This document shows, piece after piece, positions 1 through 9,045 of a DNA stretch of 42,531 nt (position 1 is the stretch's first letter; every line of letters begins with the position of its first letter). The notes beneath the pieces were generated by a model. It was not told the origin of the DNA, ran no database searches, and saw only the letters and a list, made by a program, of their open reading frames with translations. Both the position numbers and the translations under genes were made by a program. Source of the stretch: an uncultured SAR86 cluster bacterium (GTDB lineage: Bacteria > Pseudomonadota > Gammaproteobacteria > Magnimaribacterales > D2472); contig CABXUO010000007.1 of assembly GCA_902515455.1 (NCBI GenBank), positions 1-42,531 of the forward strand. Direction: 5' to 3'.

Positions 1-18
1 ATTGGTTTGAGTTGTTTA

Positions 19-1959
19 TTAGTTAGTTATTTTTAAATCGCGCTTATTTTTAATTAAGTCTTCTACCACACTTGGATCAGCTAGTGTGGATGTATCACCA
101 AGATTATTAAAGTCTCCCGAAGCAACTTTGCGTAAAATTCTTCTCATAATTTTCCCTGATCTTGTTTTTGGCAGTCCTGGTGCCCATTGAATAAGATCAG
201 GTTTTGCAATTGGACTTATTTCTTTAGCAACAAAGTTTTGTAATTCACTTGTTAAATTTTCATTCTCTTCCTCTCCAACCATGAGGGTTACATAAGCGTA
301 TATTCCTTGACCCTTTATAGGATGCTCAAAGCCGACTATCGCTGCTTCAGCAACTTTTTCATGCAAAACCAAAGCGCTCTCTATTTCTGCGGTACCTAAT
401 CTGTGTCCAGAAACATTTAAAACGTCATCAACTCGACCAGTAATCCAAAAATATCCATCCTCATCTCTTCTTGCACCATCACCTGTGAAATAGGCCCCAT
501 CATAAGTAGAAAAATATGTATCAATCATTCTTTGATGATCTCCATACACGCTTCTAATTTGGCTGGGCCATGATTGAGTAATAATAAGATTTCCTGACTG
601 AGCTCCTTTTAAATTATTTCCATTTTCATCGACAAGCTCAGGCCTAACTCCAAAGAATGGTAAAGTTGCTGATCCTGGTTTAACTGGAGTAATGCCTGCT
701 ATTGGAGAAATTAGTACTGAGCCAGTTTCTGTCTGCCACCAGGTATCAATGATATGACAATCTTCATTGCCAACCACTTTAAAATACCACTCCCATGCCT
801 CTGGATTGATTGGCTCACCAACAGTTCCTAGAATGCGTAAGCTTTCTCTATTTGTTTTTAACACATGGTCATCTCCTTGAGCCATTAATGCTCTAAGAGC
901 GGTTGGAGCTGTATAAAAAATAGATATTTGATGTTTATCACAAATTTCCCATAGCCTTGAGGGACTAGGATATGTTGGAATCCCTTCGAACATTAAACTC
1001 GTGGCGCCATTAGATAAGGGTCCATAGATAATATATGTATGACCAGTTATCCATCCAACATCTGCAGTACACCAATATTTATCATCTCCCTTGTATCCAA
1101 AAAGATATTTAAAACTTAAATGTGCTCCTAGCAAGTATCCTCCAGTTGTGTGCATGACGCCTTTTGGTTTTCCTGTTGAGCCGGAGGTATACAATATAAA
1201 TAAAGGATCTTCAGAAGACATAGGTTCACAAGGACACTCATTTGATGCTTCAACAAACATTTCATCATAATCTTTGTCTCTGCCTTCAACCCAACCAACA
1301 TCACCTTTTGTTCGCTTTATAACAAGACAATTCGTAACATCTGGACAATCTAATAACGCAGTATCAACGTTCATCTTGAGAGGTATTTTTTTTCCACCTC
1401 TTATAGCTTCATCTGAGGTGATAACTATTCTGCAATCTGCATCTAAAATTCTGTCCTTCAATGATTCTGGGGAAAAACCACCAAATACAACAGAGTGGAT
1501 TGCACCAATTCTTGCACAAGCGAGCATTGCATAGGCAGCCTCTAGGATCATTGGCATATATATGCAAATTCTTGATCCTTTTGAAGCTCCTAAATTTTTT
1601 AAGATGTTCCCAAATTTCGATACATTTTCATGTAACTCTTGATAACTAATTTCTTGCGATTCATTAGGATCATCTCCCTCCCAAATCAGCGCAGTTTTTT
1701 TAGCATGAGCCTCTAAATGCCTATCAATACAATTATGAGCAATATTAATCTTGCCATCCTCGAACCACTTTGAATCAATAAACTTCCCATTATGGACGCT
1801 CTTAAAAGGCTCTATCCAATCTAAGCTATCTAAAGCTTGGTTATGAAAGAATGCTTGAGGATCTTCAATGGATTCTTGATACATCCCGTAATATTCCTCA
1901 AGATCTTTTATGAAAGGATTTACAAGATTTTTAGGAGGGAGATATTTCTTTTCAGCCAC
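19..1959 (-). CDS. acs: acetyl-CoA synthetase (AMP-forming)
   Basis: Activates acetate to acetyl-CoA through acetyl-AMP in the cytosol, feeding scavenged or overflow acetate into central metabolism. The 646 residues match the usual Acs length (about 650). Visible signatures are the ATP-binding loop [19 protein letters not shown] near residue 260, the Acs core [19 protein letters not shown], the WWQTETGS motif, and the C-terminal [11 protein letters not shown], whose Lys (about residue 603) is the catalytic and acetylation-regulated lysine of the family. The start MAEKKYLPP lies 15 bases after the deoxynucleoside kinase stop, so it is probably the last gene of the dksA-pcnB-dnk-acs run. The gene is complete, with its stop at the window's left edge. 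Very secure. Confidence 0.97.
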   Translation of the reverse strand: MAEKKYLPPKNLVNPFIKDLEEYYGMYQESIEDPQAFFHNQALDSLDWIEPFKSVHNGKFIDSKWFEDGKINIAHNCIDRHLEAHAKKTALIWEGDDPNESQEISYQELHENVSKFGNILKNLGASKGSRICIYMPMILEAAYAMLACARIGAIHSVVFGGFSPESLKDRILDADCRIVITSDEAIRGGKKIPLKMNVDTALLDCPDVTNCLVIKRTKGDVGWVEGRDKDYDEMFVEASNECPCEPMSSEDPLFILYTSGSTGKPKGVMHTTGGYLLGAHLSFKYLFGYKGDDKYWCTADVGWITGHTYIIYGPLSNGATSLMFEGIPTYPSPSRLWEICDKHQISIFYTAPTALRALMAQGDDHVLKTNRESLRILGTVGEPINPEAWEWYFKVVGNEDCHIIDTWWQTETGSVLISPIAGITPVKPGSATLPFFGVRPELVDENGNNLKGAQSGNLIITQSWPSQIRSVYGDHQRMIDTYFSTYDGAYFTGDGARRDEDGYFWITGRVDDVLNVSGHRLGTAEIESALVLHEKVAEAAIVGFEHPIKGQGIYAYVTLMVGEEENENLTSELQNFVAKEISPIAKPDLIQWAPGLPKTRSGKIMRRILRKVASGDFNNLGDTSTLADPSVVEDLIKNKRDLKITN

Positions 1960-1974
1960 AAGGATACCTTGTTC

Positions 1975-2640
1975 TTACAATATTGATGGTTGAGGATTTA
2001 TAAAATTTTTACCCCTAGGATCAGACATAATTTTATTAATAAGCATATCGTAGTCCGAGCCACCATCCTCAAGATCAATATCTGATGCATTTATAATTAA
2101 GAGTGGAGCATTTTCAAAGTACAGAAAGAATTTTGAGTAAGCATCATTTAACCTTTCCAAATAATCAACTGTAAGGAATTTTTCATCAGGATTACCACGT
2201 TTATTAATTCTCTCCAACAAAACCTCTACAGGAGCTTGAAGATAAATTACTAAATCAGGCGATGGTGCATCTATGGTCAAATGTTCATAAACTTTGTCAT
2301 AAAGACCCATTTCCTCTTCTGAAAGTGTAACTTCAGCAAACAATCTATCTTTTTGAATTAAAAAATCAGCAACACGCACAGGTTCAAATAGTGATCTTTG
2401 CTTCAAATCCTCAATTTGCTGCATACGTTGAAATAAAAAAAATAATTGAGTAGCAAGGGCAGATTGTTTAGGGTTTCTGTAAAAGCTTTTTAGAAAAGGA
2501 TTTTCTGCAGGCTGTTCTAAAAATACGTCGTAATTAAAGGTTTCAGCAATTTTGTGAGCAAGTGTAGTCTTCCCAACGCCAATTGGTCCTTCTATTGCTA
2601 TGTATTTTGGAAGCAGTGCTTCCTGTAAAGCTGGTTCCAT
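1975..2640 (-). CDS. deoxynucleoside kinase (dNK/dGK-dAK family)
   Basis: Predicted to phosphorylate deoxynucleosides, salvaging them to dNMPs. The 221-residue protein has a Walker A loop EGPIGVGKTT at residues 17-26, an acidic QLFFLFQRMQQ substrate helix, and the DRLFAEVTL segment typical of the dNK fold. In gammaproteobacteria such kinases usually sit near pcnB-folK-panBC. Here it follows pcnB after 26 bases, with no folK or pan genes, and precedes acs by 15 bases, so co-transcription with pcnB is likely. Deoxyadenosine or deoxyguanosine specificity cannot be told from sequence alone. Confidence 0.88.
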   Translation of the reverse strand: MEPALQEALLPKYIAIEGPIGVGKTTLAHKIAETFNYDVFLEQPAENPFLKSFYRNPKQSALATQLFFLFQRMQQIEDLKQRSLFEPVRVADFLIQKDRLFAEVTLSEEEMGLYDKVYEHLTIDAPSPDLVIYLQAPVEVLLERINKRGNPDEKFLTVDYLERLNDAYSKFFLYFENAPLLIINASDIDLEDGGSDYDMLINKIMSDPRGKNFINPQPSIL

Positions 2641-2666
2641 AAGGTTTTTATTTTGTTTAGTAAAGA

Positions 2667-3947
2667 TTAGCTTAACTCTTTCAAGAAACCAAACTTTTTC
2701 TCAACTGGACCGATTCGTGATTCCCTCAATTTCTTGAGTGATTCAATTTTTGCTGATCGATTCACCTTTTGAAAATGAGTCCACCAATTTCCTATGCCTT
2801 GCATATCTTCTGATGCTTCCTCTCTTAACAGTAGAAAGTCATATGCCGCTCTAAAACGAGGATGATTCAGAATCTTATAAGGCTGATGACCTAAGCGAGT
2901 CTCAAGCTTTAATTGCAGTGACCAAATATCTTTAATATATCCATGAAATTTTCTAGGTACAGCAGTAAGTACTTGTTGCTCTCGAATAGTTCTATCCATG
3001 CTTCGAAAAAATTTTCTTAGGTTGAGGCCTCCATTTTCCTTTGAGATATCTATAAGCTTGGGCCAGAGCAAGGCAGCAATAAGAAAACCGGGAGTGACAG
3101 ACTTTGACGCCTTTAACCTATTGTCAGTATTAATTAATGCAGCATGCTGGAATTTTAGACCAAATGAATGTTCGTTATATGATTCCGAATTAATTAAATA
3201 TTTGATAACCCCAAATGAATTAAGTTTTTTAAAGTTATCAATCGCATGTTTTGTAAGAAAAATTTTACAAAACTCATCAAACATTCTTGCATTTGAGATA
3301 TTTCCAAGCAAATGGCCCTTGTCATATATTGCCTTTTTAACATCATTTGAAATTTTAAAATTTAATTTTGAGCTAAATCGGATTGCCCGAAGACTCCTTA
3401 CTGGATCTTCTTCAAACCTTAGCTGCGGATCGCCTATGGAAACAAGTAATTTTTTTTGTATGTGATGGAGCCCATTATGAAAATCTTGTAAAAGATTTTG
3501 CAAAGGATCAAAATACAGCGCATTAATCGAAAAGTCTCTCCTGATACAATCCTCTTCTAAGGTTCCCCAAACATTATCTCTTAAAATTTTTCCTTCTGCG
3601 TCCTTCAAAACCTCAGAGGTATTTTCATTACTAGAGATGTTTGCTCTGAATGTAGAAACCTCAATTAATTCATTTCTACTAAATACATGCACCAAGCGAA
3701 ACCTTTTGCCAATAATTCTTGATGATTTAAAAATTTTTCTAACTTCCTCAGGAGTTGCATTGGTTGAAACATCAAAGTCTTTTGGTTTAATCCCTGCTAA
3801 TAAATCTCTTACACAACCCCCCACTAGATAGGCTTGAAATCCAGATTTTTTTAACTTTTTTATGATTTCAATGGAAAGAGGGCTAAATTTATTTTCCTTT
3901 AGGACCTTTGGAGTTTTTGCTTTAGATTGCTTCTTTGTTTTATTCAA
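2667..3947 (-). CDS. pcnB: poly(A) polymerase I
   Basis: Adds 3' poly(A) tails to RNA, marking it for decay. The 426-residue protein has the class II nucleotidyltransferase head: LVGGCVRDLLAG near residues 41-51 followed by KPKDFDVSTNATPEEV, with catalytic Asp57 and Asp59. It then has the bacterial PAP segment IIGKRFRLVHV, the RRDFSINALYFD motif and the RSLRAIRFSSKL RNA-binding helix of the tRNA-nucleotidyltransferase/PAP superfamily. PcnB rather than CCA-adding enzyme is favoured by the dksA neighbour (33 bases upstream), the basic N-terminus (KKTKKQSKAKTPK) and the IIGKRFRLVHV segment. folK, often next to pcnB, is absent here. Confidence 0.93.
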   Translation of the reverse strand: MNKTKKQSKAKTPKVLKENKFSPLSIEIIKKLKKSGFQAYLVGGCVRDLLAGIKPKDFDVSTNATPEEVRKIFKSSRIIGKRFRLVHVFSRNELIEVSTFRANISSNENTSEVLKDAEGKILRDNVWGTLEEDCIRRDFSINALYFDPLQNLLQDFHNGLHHIQKKLLVSIGDPQLRFEEDPVRSLRAIRFSSKLNFKISNDVKKAIYDKGHLLGNISNARMFDEFCKIFLTKHAIDNFKKLNSFGVIKYLINSESYNEHSFGLKFQHAALINTDNRLKASKSVTPGFLIAALLWPKLIDISKENGGLNLRKFFRSMDRTIREQQVLTAVPRKFHGYIKDIWSLQLKLETRLGHQPYKILNHPRFRAAYDFLLLREEASEDMQGIGNWWTHFQKVNRSAKIESLKKLRESRIGPVEKKFGFLKELS

Positions 3948-3980
3948 AAGCTTAAAAAAAATACCTTTTTAGCCGTTTTT

Positions 3981-4583
3981 TTAACCACCAAGTTGCTTTT
4001 CTTTAATTTCATCAAGCGTTTTGCAGTCAATGCAATGTGTAGCGGTTGGACGAGCTTCAAGTCTTTTCACTCCTATTTCTATTCCACAAGCATAACAGTA
4101 TCCATAGTCATCTTGTTTGATTTGTTCAAGAGATGCTGCAATTTTGTTAATAAGCTTTCTTTCCCTATCTCTTGTTCGAAGCTCAAAAGCAAATTCTTCT
4201 TCCTGTGACGCTCGATCGATGGGATCTGCATATGACTCACCTTTATTTTTGAGATGATCAAAAGTTTTTTGCATTTCTTCTTTTAAATGCTCGCGCCAAT
4301 CAATTAGAACTGCATTAAAGTGTTTTTTCATAGCAGCACTCATATATTTTTCACCTTTGCGACCTTTGTAAGAAGAGATTGGAGAAGTTCTCTTTTTGGT
4401 TGAAGATTTCTTTACCGGAGTTTTTTTAGCAGAAGATTTCTTAACTTGTGCTTTCTTAATTGAAGTTTTTTTAGAAGTTATTTTTTTAGTAGAAGATTTT
4501 TTTAATGTAGTTTTCTTAGAGGCTGTTTTCCTAGCAGGCGATTTCTTAGCACTAGTTTTTTTTGTATCCGCTTTTTTAGGCAT
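3981..4583 (-). CDS. dksA: RNA polymerase-binding transcription factor DksA with Lys-rich N-terminal extension
   Basis: DksA binds the RNA polymerase secondary channel and works with ppGpp to control rRNA and amino acid promoters. Residues about 72-200 are canonical: the coiled-coil tip DPIDRASQEEEF (Asp120, Asp123, Ala125), the ELRTRDRERKLI helix, and a four-Cys zinc finger at Cys163, Cys166, Cys184 and Cys187. E. coli DksA has 151 residues and this one has 200. The excess is a tail at residues 3-67 made of about thirteen pentapeptides of the form KKxxx, resembling histone H1 or AlgP tails. The start MPKKADTKK is in frame with the whole repeat, and no alternative start retains it. pcnB follows after 33 bases. 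Confidence 0.95.
   Translation of the reverse strand: MPKKADTKKTSAKKSPARKTASKKTTLKKSSTKKITSKKTSIKKAQVKKSSAKKTPVKKSSTKKRTSPISSYKGRKGEKYMSAAMKKHFNAVLIDWREHLKEEMQKTFDHLKNKGESYADPIDRASQEEEFAFELRTRDRERKLINKIAASLEQIKQDDYGYCYACGIEIGVKRLEARPTATHCIDCKTLDEIKEKQLGG
4383..4577 (-). repeat. 15-bp-period coding repeat (KKxxx pentapeptides) in dksA
   Basis: About thirteen consecutive 15-base units encode (K/R)K followed by three small or polar residues (Ser, Thr, Ala, occasionally Val, Ile, Leu, Pro or Gln), covering DksA residues 3-67. The units are diverged at DNA level but keep the phase exactly. The antisense strand gives a Phe/Val/Leu-rich open frame across the repeat, which is a shadow. Confidence 0.9.
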
Positions 4584-4641
4584 ACTTTTGTTAATAAATT
4601 TTTTTTAGGCGCATGAAATTATCAGAAAGCGGGCCAATAAG

Positions 4642-5646
4642 CTAGCTTTTTTTATAATTATTTAATACTTCTCGATAAGATTCTTGAGTAAGTCTGGGTC
4701 CAAATGTTTCTACAACCTTTGATGCTCCGTAATTTGCAAATTCAGCACAAGACTTCAAGTCTTGATCTTGAAGTAGTGCATATAAGAAGCTACCAGCAAA
4801 CATATCTCCTGCACCATTAGTATCGACAGGAGTGATGTTAACTTGAGGAGAATTGAATACTTCATCTTTTGTAATTACAACACTACCTTTTTCACCCAAA
4901 GTAATAATTGAGGTATAGGGTTTATCTTGCAGTTTTATAAATGCTTCATTGATATCTTCTTCATCTACAAAGGCCTTTGCTTCATCATCATTACCAAAAA
5001 TGTAGTCCAGGCCATATGACTCTAATTCTCTAAATTTATCCTTAAAACCCATAACAATACCAGGATCGGATAATGACAATGCTATTTTTACATCAGGAAA
5101 GTCTTTTAGGTGATTAAGCGCTTTTAAGGTTACTTTATAGTTGTCCTCACTGGTTACCATGTATCCCTCGATGTAAAAGATTTTTGAATTTGCAATCTGC
5201 TCTAAATCAAGATCATTTTCGTCCATTAAGGAACTCACATTTAAGGCAGTGGTCATTGTCCTTTTGGCATCTGGAGTTACAAGAATAAGGCATTTTCCAG
5301 ATGGAATAGAGTCTGCAGATGACATATTCCCTTTATGGCCAATTCCAGCTTCTTTGATGCTATCGAGATATCTTATGCCGTCTTGGTCATCAGCAACTTT
5401 ACAGGTGTGAAAGCATTTTGCACCGAAACTTGATGCAGCAACAAGGCTATTGGTTGCTGATCCTCCACAGTCAGATACTGTTTCAGCACCAGAAGCAATC
5501 AGTCTCTCTATTATTGGTGCGTGTTCCTCAGCACTGGAGAGGGTCATTTGGTCTATTTCTAATCCTAGCTCAGAGATAAGACTATGTTCGACTTTGAACA
5601 CAGTATCAACAAGAGCGTTTCCTATAGCACTGATATCATTTTTCAT
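4642..5646 (-). CDS. PfkB-family carbohydrate kinase, adenosine kinase-like
   Basis: A ribokinase-fold kinase of 334 residues. The N-terminal half carries the substrate-binding GGSATNSLVAASSFG motif, and the C-terminal half carries the PfkB signature DTNGAGDMFAGSFLYAL with the catalytic Asp and anion hole. The opening AIGNALVDTVFKV and general layout resemble the proteins often annotated adenosine kinase in proteobacteria, which convert adenosine to AMP, but ribose or another sugar is possible. It starts 2 bases after the hemL stop, so the two are surely co-transcribed. I see no pathway reason for that pairing. Confidence 0.85.
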   Translation of the reverse strand: MKNDISAIGNALVDTVFKVEHSLISELGLEIDQMTLSSAEEHAPIIERLIASGAETVSDCGGSATNSLVAASSFGAKCFHTCKVADDQDGIRYLDSIKEAGIGHKGNMSSADSIPSGKCLILVTPDAKRTMTTALNVSSLMDENDLDLEQIANSKIFYIEGYMVTSEDNYKVTLKALNHLKDFPDVKIALSLSDPGIVMGFKDKFRELESYGLDYIFGNDDEAKAFVDEEDINEAFIKLQDKPYTSIITLGEKGSVVITKDEVFNSPQVNITPVDTNGAGDMFAGSFLYALLQDQDLKSCAEFANYGASKVVETFGPRLTQESYREVLNNYKKS

Positions 5647-5648
5647 TT

Positions 5649-6932
5649 TTATAGTTCCTTGATTGCTTTTTCAATCTTACTTTTAGCTTGATCAATTATA
5701 GCTTGATCATGAGTTAAGGATATAAAACCAGCTTCAAATTTAGATGGAGCAAAGTATATTCCCTGATTCAATGAGGCGTTGAAAAATTTTTTGAACATTG
5801 CATCATCAGTTTCTAAAACATCTTGAAAATTTTTCGGGAAATTTTCACTTAAGAAAAAACCAAACATGCCACCGATAGAAGAGGTTGAAAATGGTATCCC
5901 TTTTTCATTCATTAGATTTTTTGTGTGCAACATTATTTCTGATGAAGCCAGTTCTAATACATCAAAGGGATTTTCTTTGATTAATGCACTTAGCAAGGCA
6001 ATCCCAGCACTCATTGCCAATGGATTTCCAGATAGCGTTCCTGCTTGATATATAGGTCCCATTGGAGCAAGTTGATTCATGATGGATTGTTTCCCACCAA
6101 AAGATCCGACAGGCAGTCCACCACCTATTACTTTACCAAGAGCTGTTAGATCAGGCTCAATTTTATAAAGAGATTGAGCGCCTCCAAGGGCCACTCTAAA
6201 ACCGGACATTACTTCATCAAAAATTAGGAGAGAATCAAATTTATTGCATAATTCTCGTAAAGTTAAAAGAAATCCATGCTCTCCAGGAATGAAGCCCATG
6301 TTACCAGCAATAGGCTCGACAATAATTGCAGCTAAATCATCACCAATTTCGTTGGCAATTTCTAATACAGCTTCTATGTCATTATAATGGCAACTGTAGG
6401 TGAGCGCTGCTAATTCTTTTGGTATTCCAGGAGAATCTGGTAAGCCAAAAGTAGAAACACCGGAACCAGCTTTAACAAGTAAAGAATCGACGTGTCCATG
6501 ATAGCAACCGGTAAATTTAATAATCTTATTTTTACCTGTGAAGCCTCTAGCCAATCTGATGCAACTCATGGTTGCTTCCGTTCCAGAATTAACCATTCTT
6601 ATTTTTTCCATAGACGGTACTTGGCTCTTAATTATTCTTGCCAGCTCACTTTCAAGACTTGTTGGAGCGCCGTAGCTTGTTCCTAGCTCAAGCTGAGCTT
6701 TTATAGCATTTAAAACAACTGGATTTGAATGTCCAAGTATCATAGGACCCCAGGAACCAATGAAATCTATGTATTGATTATCATCCTCATCAATTAAAAT
6801 TGGACCTTTAGCAGACTTAAAAAAAACAGGTTTGCCGTCAACATTTTTAAATGCTCTAACAGGTGAATTTACACCGCCTGGCATTAGTTTCTGAGCTTGC
6901 TCAAAGAGAGATTCTGATTTATTTCTTTTCAA
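5649..6932 (-). CDS. hemL: glutamate-1-semialdehyde 2,1-aminomutase
   Basis: PLP enzyme converting glutamate-1-semialdehyde to 5-aminolevulinate, the C5-route entry to haem. The 427 residues equal the family's usual length. Visible are MPGGVNSPVRAF at the N-terminus, the PLP phosphate site NSGTEATM (about 115-122), CYHGHVDS (143-150), FDEVMSGFR with the PLP-binding Asp239, and the Schiff-base lysine in LGKVIGGGLPVG (Lys267). It lies 75 bases downstream of hemG on the same strand, so two haem genes are adjacent, and immediately upstream of a PfkB kinase (2-base gap). Confidence 0.97.
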   Translation of the reverse strand: MKRNKSESLFEQAQKLMPGGVNSPVRAFKNVDGKPVFFKSAKGPILIDEDDNQYIDFIGSWGPMILGHSNPVVLNAIKAQLELGTSYGAPTSLESELARIIKSQVPSMEKIRMVNSGTEATMSCIRLARGFTGKNKIIKFTGCYHGHVDSLLVKAGSGVSTFGLPDSPGIPKELAALTYSCHYNDIEAVLEIANEIGDDLAAIIVEPIAGNMGFIPGEHGFLLTLRELCNKFDSLLIFDEVMSGFRVALGGAQSLYKIEPDLTALGKVIGGGLPVGSFGGKQSIMNQLAPMGPIYQAGTLSGNPLAMSAGIALLSALIKENPFDVLELASSEIMLHTKNLMNEKGIPFSTSSIGGMFGFFLSENFPKNFQDVLETDDAMFKKFFNASLNQGIYFAPSKFEAGFISLTHDQAIIDQAKSKIEKAIKEL

Positions 6933-7007
6933 AGGTATTTCTTTTAAAACTAATTACTATTTAATCTTTTATTTTTTATATAAATGTGCGCGTGAATGAT
7001 ATCAAAT

Positions 7008-7547
7008 TTATTGAGAAATTTTTCTTATTTCTTGTGCAAATTCTTCAACTTTATCCCAATCTGTAAATTCATAAGTTTTAGATGTATCTGTAGGTCCATT
7101 TGTAATCCACATGATTAGTCTGATCATATGTTTATCGATAAATCGATATTTTGGATAATCTACTTTGCCAGCAAAAACTGCTAATTTTCTTGGAGTCCAA
7201 TTTGAAAGTGTTAAAAATTTTTTTATGTAAGGATTAGTTTCAGGTGTATTTTTTTCCGGTTTTCTTGCTACTACGTTTACACTAAAAAATGCATTACTTG
7301 AAGTCTCCAAGAAATCAATATTATTTCTTATGAAATCATACACATCCTTAGAGTGTTTTCCATATCTTATACTTGCCCCAACAATAACATGTTCAAAACT
7401 TTTATTAAGAACTTCAAAATTCTCCTTTATGTTTTGTATTGAGTGCAAATCAACTATAAAAGCATCATCCAAGACACTTTTTATTTTTTCACATATCAAT
7501 TTTGTTTGCCCATCAGTAGTTGAGTATGCAATAAGTATTCTTTTCAT
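7008..7547 (-). CDS. hemG: menaquinone/ubiquinone-dependent protoporphyrinogen IX dehydrogenase
   Basis: Oxidises protoporphyrinogen IX to protoporphyrin IX, passing electrons to the quinone pool. It is a 179-residue flavodoxin-like protein, the right size for HemG. The FMN phosphate loop is AYSTTDGQTK at residues 8-17. SIRYGKHSKDVYDFI, FFSVNVVARKPEKNTPETN and FAGKVDYPKYRFIDKHMI match the HemG pattern, including the long insert near the FMN site. HemG is largely restricted to gammaproteobacteria, which supports the taxonomic call. hemL follows on the same strand. Confidence 0.92.
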   Translation of the reverse strand: MKRILIAYSTTDGQTKLICEKIKSVLDDAFIVDLHSIQNIKENFEVLNKSFEHVIVGASIRYGKHSKDVYDFIRNNIDFLETSSNAFFSVNVVARKPEKNTPETNPYIKKFLTLSNWTPRKLAVFAGKVDYPKYRFIDKHMIRLIMWITNGPTDTSKTYEFTDWDKVEEFAQEIRKISQ

Positions 7548-7586
7548 AATAAATATTTAAAATATTTTAACTTCTATCTACTAATC

Positions 7587-7616
7587 TTGAAAAAATAATT
7601 ATGAATCCTATAGAAT
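7587..7616 (+). promoter_or_regulatory. putative erpA promoter
   Basis: TTGAAA at 7587-7592 is 18 bases from TAGAAT at 7611-7616 (or 16 bases from TATAGA at 7609-7614). With normal start-site spacing, transcription would begin about 7622-7625, at or just before the erpA ATG at 7626. There is no Shine-Dalgarno sequence in between. Confidence 0.4.
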
Positions 7617-7625
7617 AAATACCAT

Positions 7626-7961
7626 ATGAATATTGAATCAACATCCATTACTGTTAGTTCTAATGCAATTAAGCGAATTCAAGGGCTTTTGCCTGACCAA
7701 CAATCAAACTTTTTTAGGGTTTATGTAACTGGAGGAGGCTGCTCTGGTTTTCAGTATGGCTTTAAGTTTGATGATAATCCAGCAGGAGATGACGATATTT
7801 TAGATTTTGAAGGGTTCACTATTTTATTAGACTCGCTTTCTTATCCATATCTTTATGGCGCAACTTTAGATTATGTAGAGGACCTTTCTGGTTCGAAATT
7901 TCTAATTACTAATCCCAATGCCAAAACTACATGCGGATGTGGCGAGTCATTTACTGTATAG
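7626..7961 (+). CDS. erpA: iron-sulfur cluster insertion protein ErpA
   Basis: A-type carrier that delivers Fe-S clusters to apoproteins. The 111-residue protein carries the three invariant cysteines: Cys39 in [11 protein letters not shown], and Cys103 and Cys105 in [11 protein letters not shown] at the very C-terminus. Length and the QYGF wording fit ErpA rather than IscA. It sits between hemG and anmK, and the erpA-anmK-M23-tyrS neighbourhood is a common gammaproteobacterial arrangement. Its 3' end overlaps the convergent anmK gene by 11 bases. Confidence 0.93.
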   Translation: MNIESTSITVSSNAIKRIQGLLPDQQSNFFRVYVTGGGCSGFQYGFKFDDNPAGDDDILDFEGFTILLDSLSYPYLYGATLDYVEDLSGSKFLITNPNAKTTCGCGESFTV

Positions 7962-9045
7962 ATCTTGTAATTTTTCCAAGCAGTCCCTTTTTATCTTTTA
8001 CGTAAAGTAGATTTTTGTAAATTCGTTGACTAGCCATCCATCCAAAAGCCATGGCTTCAATTGCTTGAGGATCTAATCCAAACTCGCTACTAGACACAAG
8101 ATCAATTTTTGTAAGTCTTTTAATTGAATTAATTAAAAATCTATTTTTAATTCCACCACCACAGATGATTATCTGCTCAGGTAATTTATTTTGTGCATGA
8201 AGAGATTTTGCTATGCTAATAGCAGTTAACTCATTTAATGTAGCCAAAATATCATTAGGTGATTTTTTTAATAACTCTTTTGGAATAAATTTGATATTAA
8301 ATACTTCTTTGCCAGTAGACTTTGGATGCCTTTTTTTGAAGAAGGGATGACTCAGCATTTTTTTTAATGCTTGATGATGAACTTTTCCATTTTTGGCAAG
8401 ATCACCATTTTTATCATAGGGAAGATTAAGAGAAGTTTGGCAGTAAGCATCCATCAAAGCGTTTCCAGGTCCACAGTCAGATCCATAAAAACTTTCTTTT
8501 CCATCAAGGAAGGTAAAATTCGATATTCCGCCAATGTTTAATATAAATAGCGAAGAATTTTTTCTCGCAAATATTTTTTGATGAAATTGTGGGACAAGCG
8601 GAGCACCTTCTCCACCAAGATTTATATGATCATTTCTAAAATCACTCACAACATCTAAACAACATTCTATAGACACCATTTTTGGGTCACCGGCCTGAAT
8701 TGAAAATGGATATTTATGCTTAGGTGCATGAAACAATGTCTGTCCGGACAAACCAATTGCCAAAATTTGATTTTTATTTATTTTGTTTTTTACAAGAAAC
8801 TTATTTATAGATTTGCCAAAAGCAATACCTATTTTTTTATCTAGTTCAATATATTTATTTAGGCTTAATTCTTGATGTTGGATTACATCTGAAATATCTT
8901 TCCTTAAGCTATTTGGGTATTTGTAGGAACCAAAATTTAATAATTCTATTTTTTTATTGGTAATGCTTACTGAGCAAATATCAATTCCATCGTGACTGGT
9001 ACCACTCATTGTGCCAATAAAAATTTTACTGGAATAGCTTTTCAT
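7951..9045 (-). CDS. anmK: anhydro-N-acetylmuramic acid kinase
   Basis: Phosphorylates and opens 1,6-anhydro-MurNAc, recycling murein turnover products to MurNAc-6-phosphate. The 364-residue protein begins with the ATP-binding [12 protein letters not shown] (11-22), then [23 protein letters not shown] and the catalytic [12 protein letters not shown], all hallmarks of AnmK. It is the normal size. Its start overlaps the end of the M23 peptidase by 20 bases, so the peptidase that cuts murein and the kinase that recycles it are translationally linked. Confidence 0.95.
   Translation of the reverse strand: MKSYSSKIFIGTMSGTSHDGIDICSVSITNKKIELLNFGSYKYPNSLRKDISDVIQHQELSLNKYIELDKKIGIAFGKSINKFLVKNKINKNQILAIGLSGQTLFHAPKHKYPFSIQAGDPKMVSIECCLDVVSDFRNDHINLGGEGAPLVPQFHQKIFARKNSSLFILNIGGISNFTFLDGKESFYGSDCGPGNALMDAYCQTSLNLPYDKNGDLAKNGKVHHQALKKMLSHPFFKKRHPKSTGKEVFNIKFIPKELLKKSPNDILATLNELTAISIAKSLHAQNKLPEQIIICGGGIKNRFLINSIKRLTKIDLVSSSEFGLDPQAIEAMAFGWMASQRIYKNLLYVKDKKGLLGKITRSIQ

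Noticed and set aside
19..1959. acs and hemL as one haem/acetate operon with regulatory link
   Set aside because: Separated by dksA, pcnB, dnk and the PfkB gene; strand sharing only, no shared control seen.
2998..3465. 155-codon open frame on the plus strand within pcnB
   Set aside because: Lies antisense inside a conserved pcnB; low-complexity, AT-rich chance frame.
4396..4608. Open frame opposite the dksA repeat (Phe/Val/Leu-rich)
   Set aside because: It is the reverse complement of the KKxxx repeat, with no RBS or family, and dksA explains the region fully.
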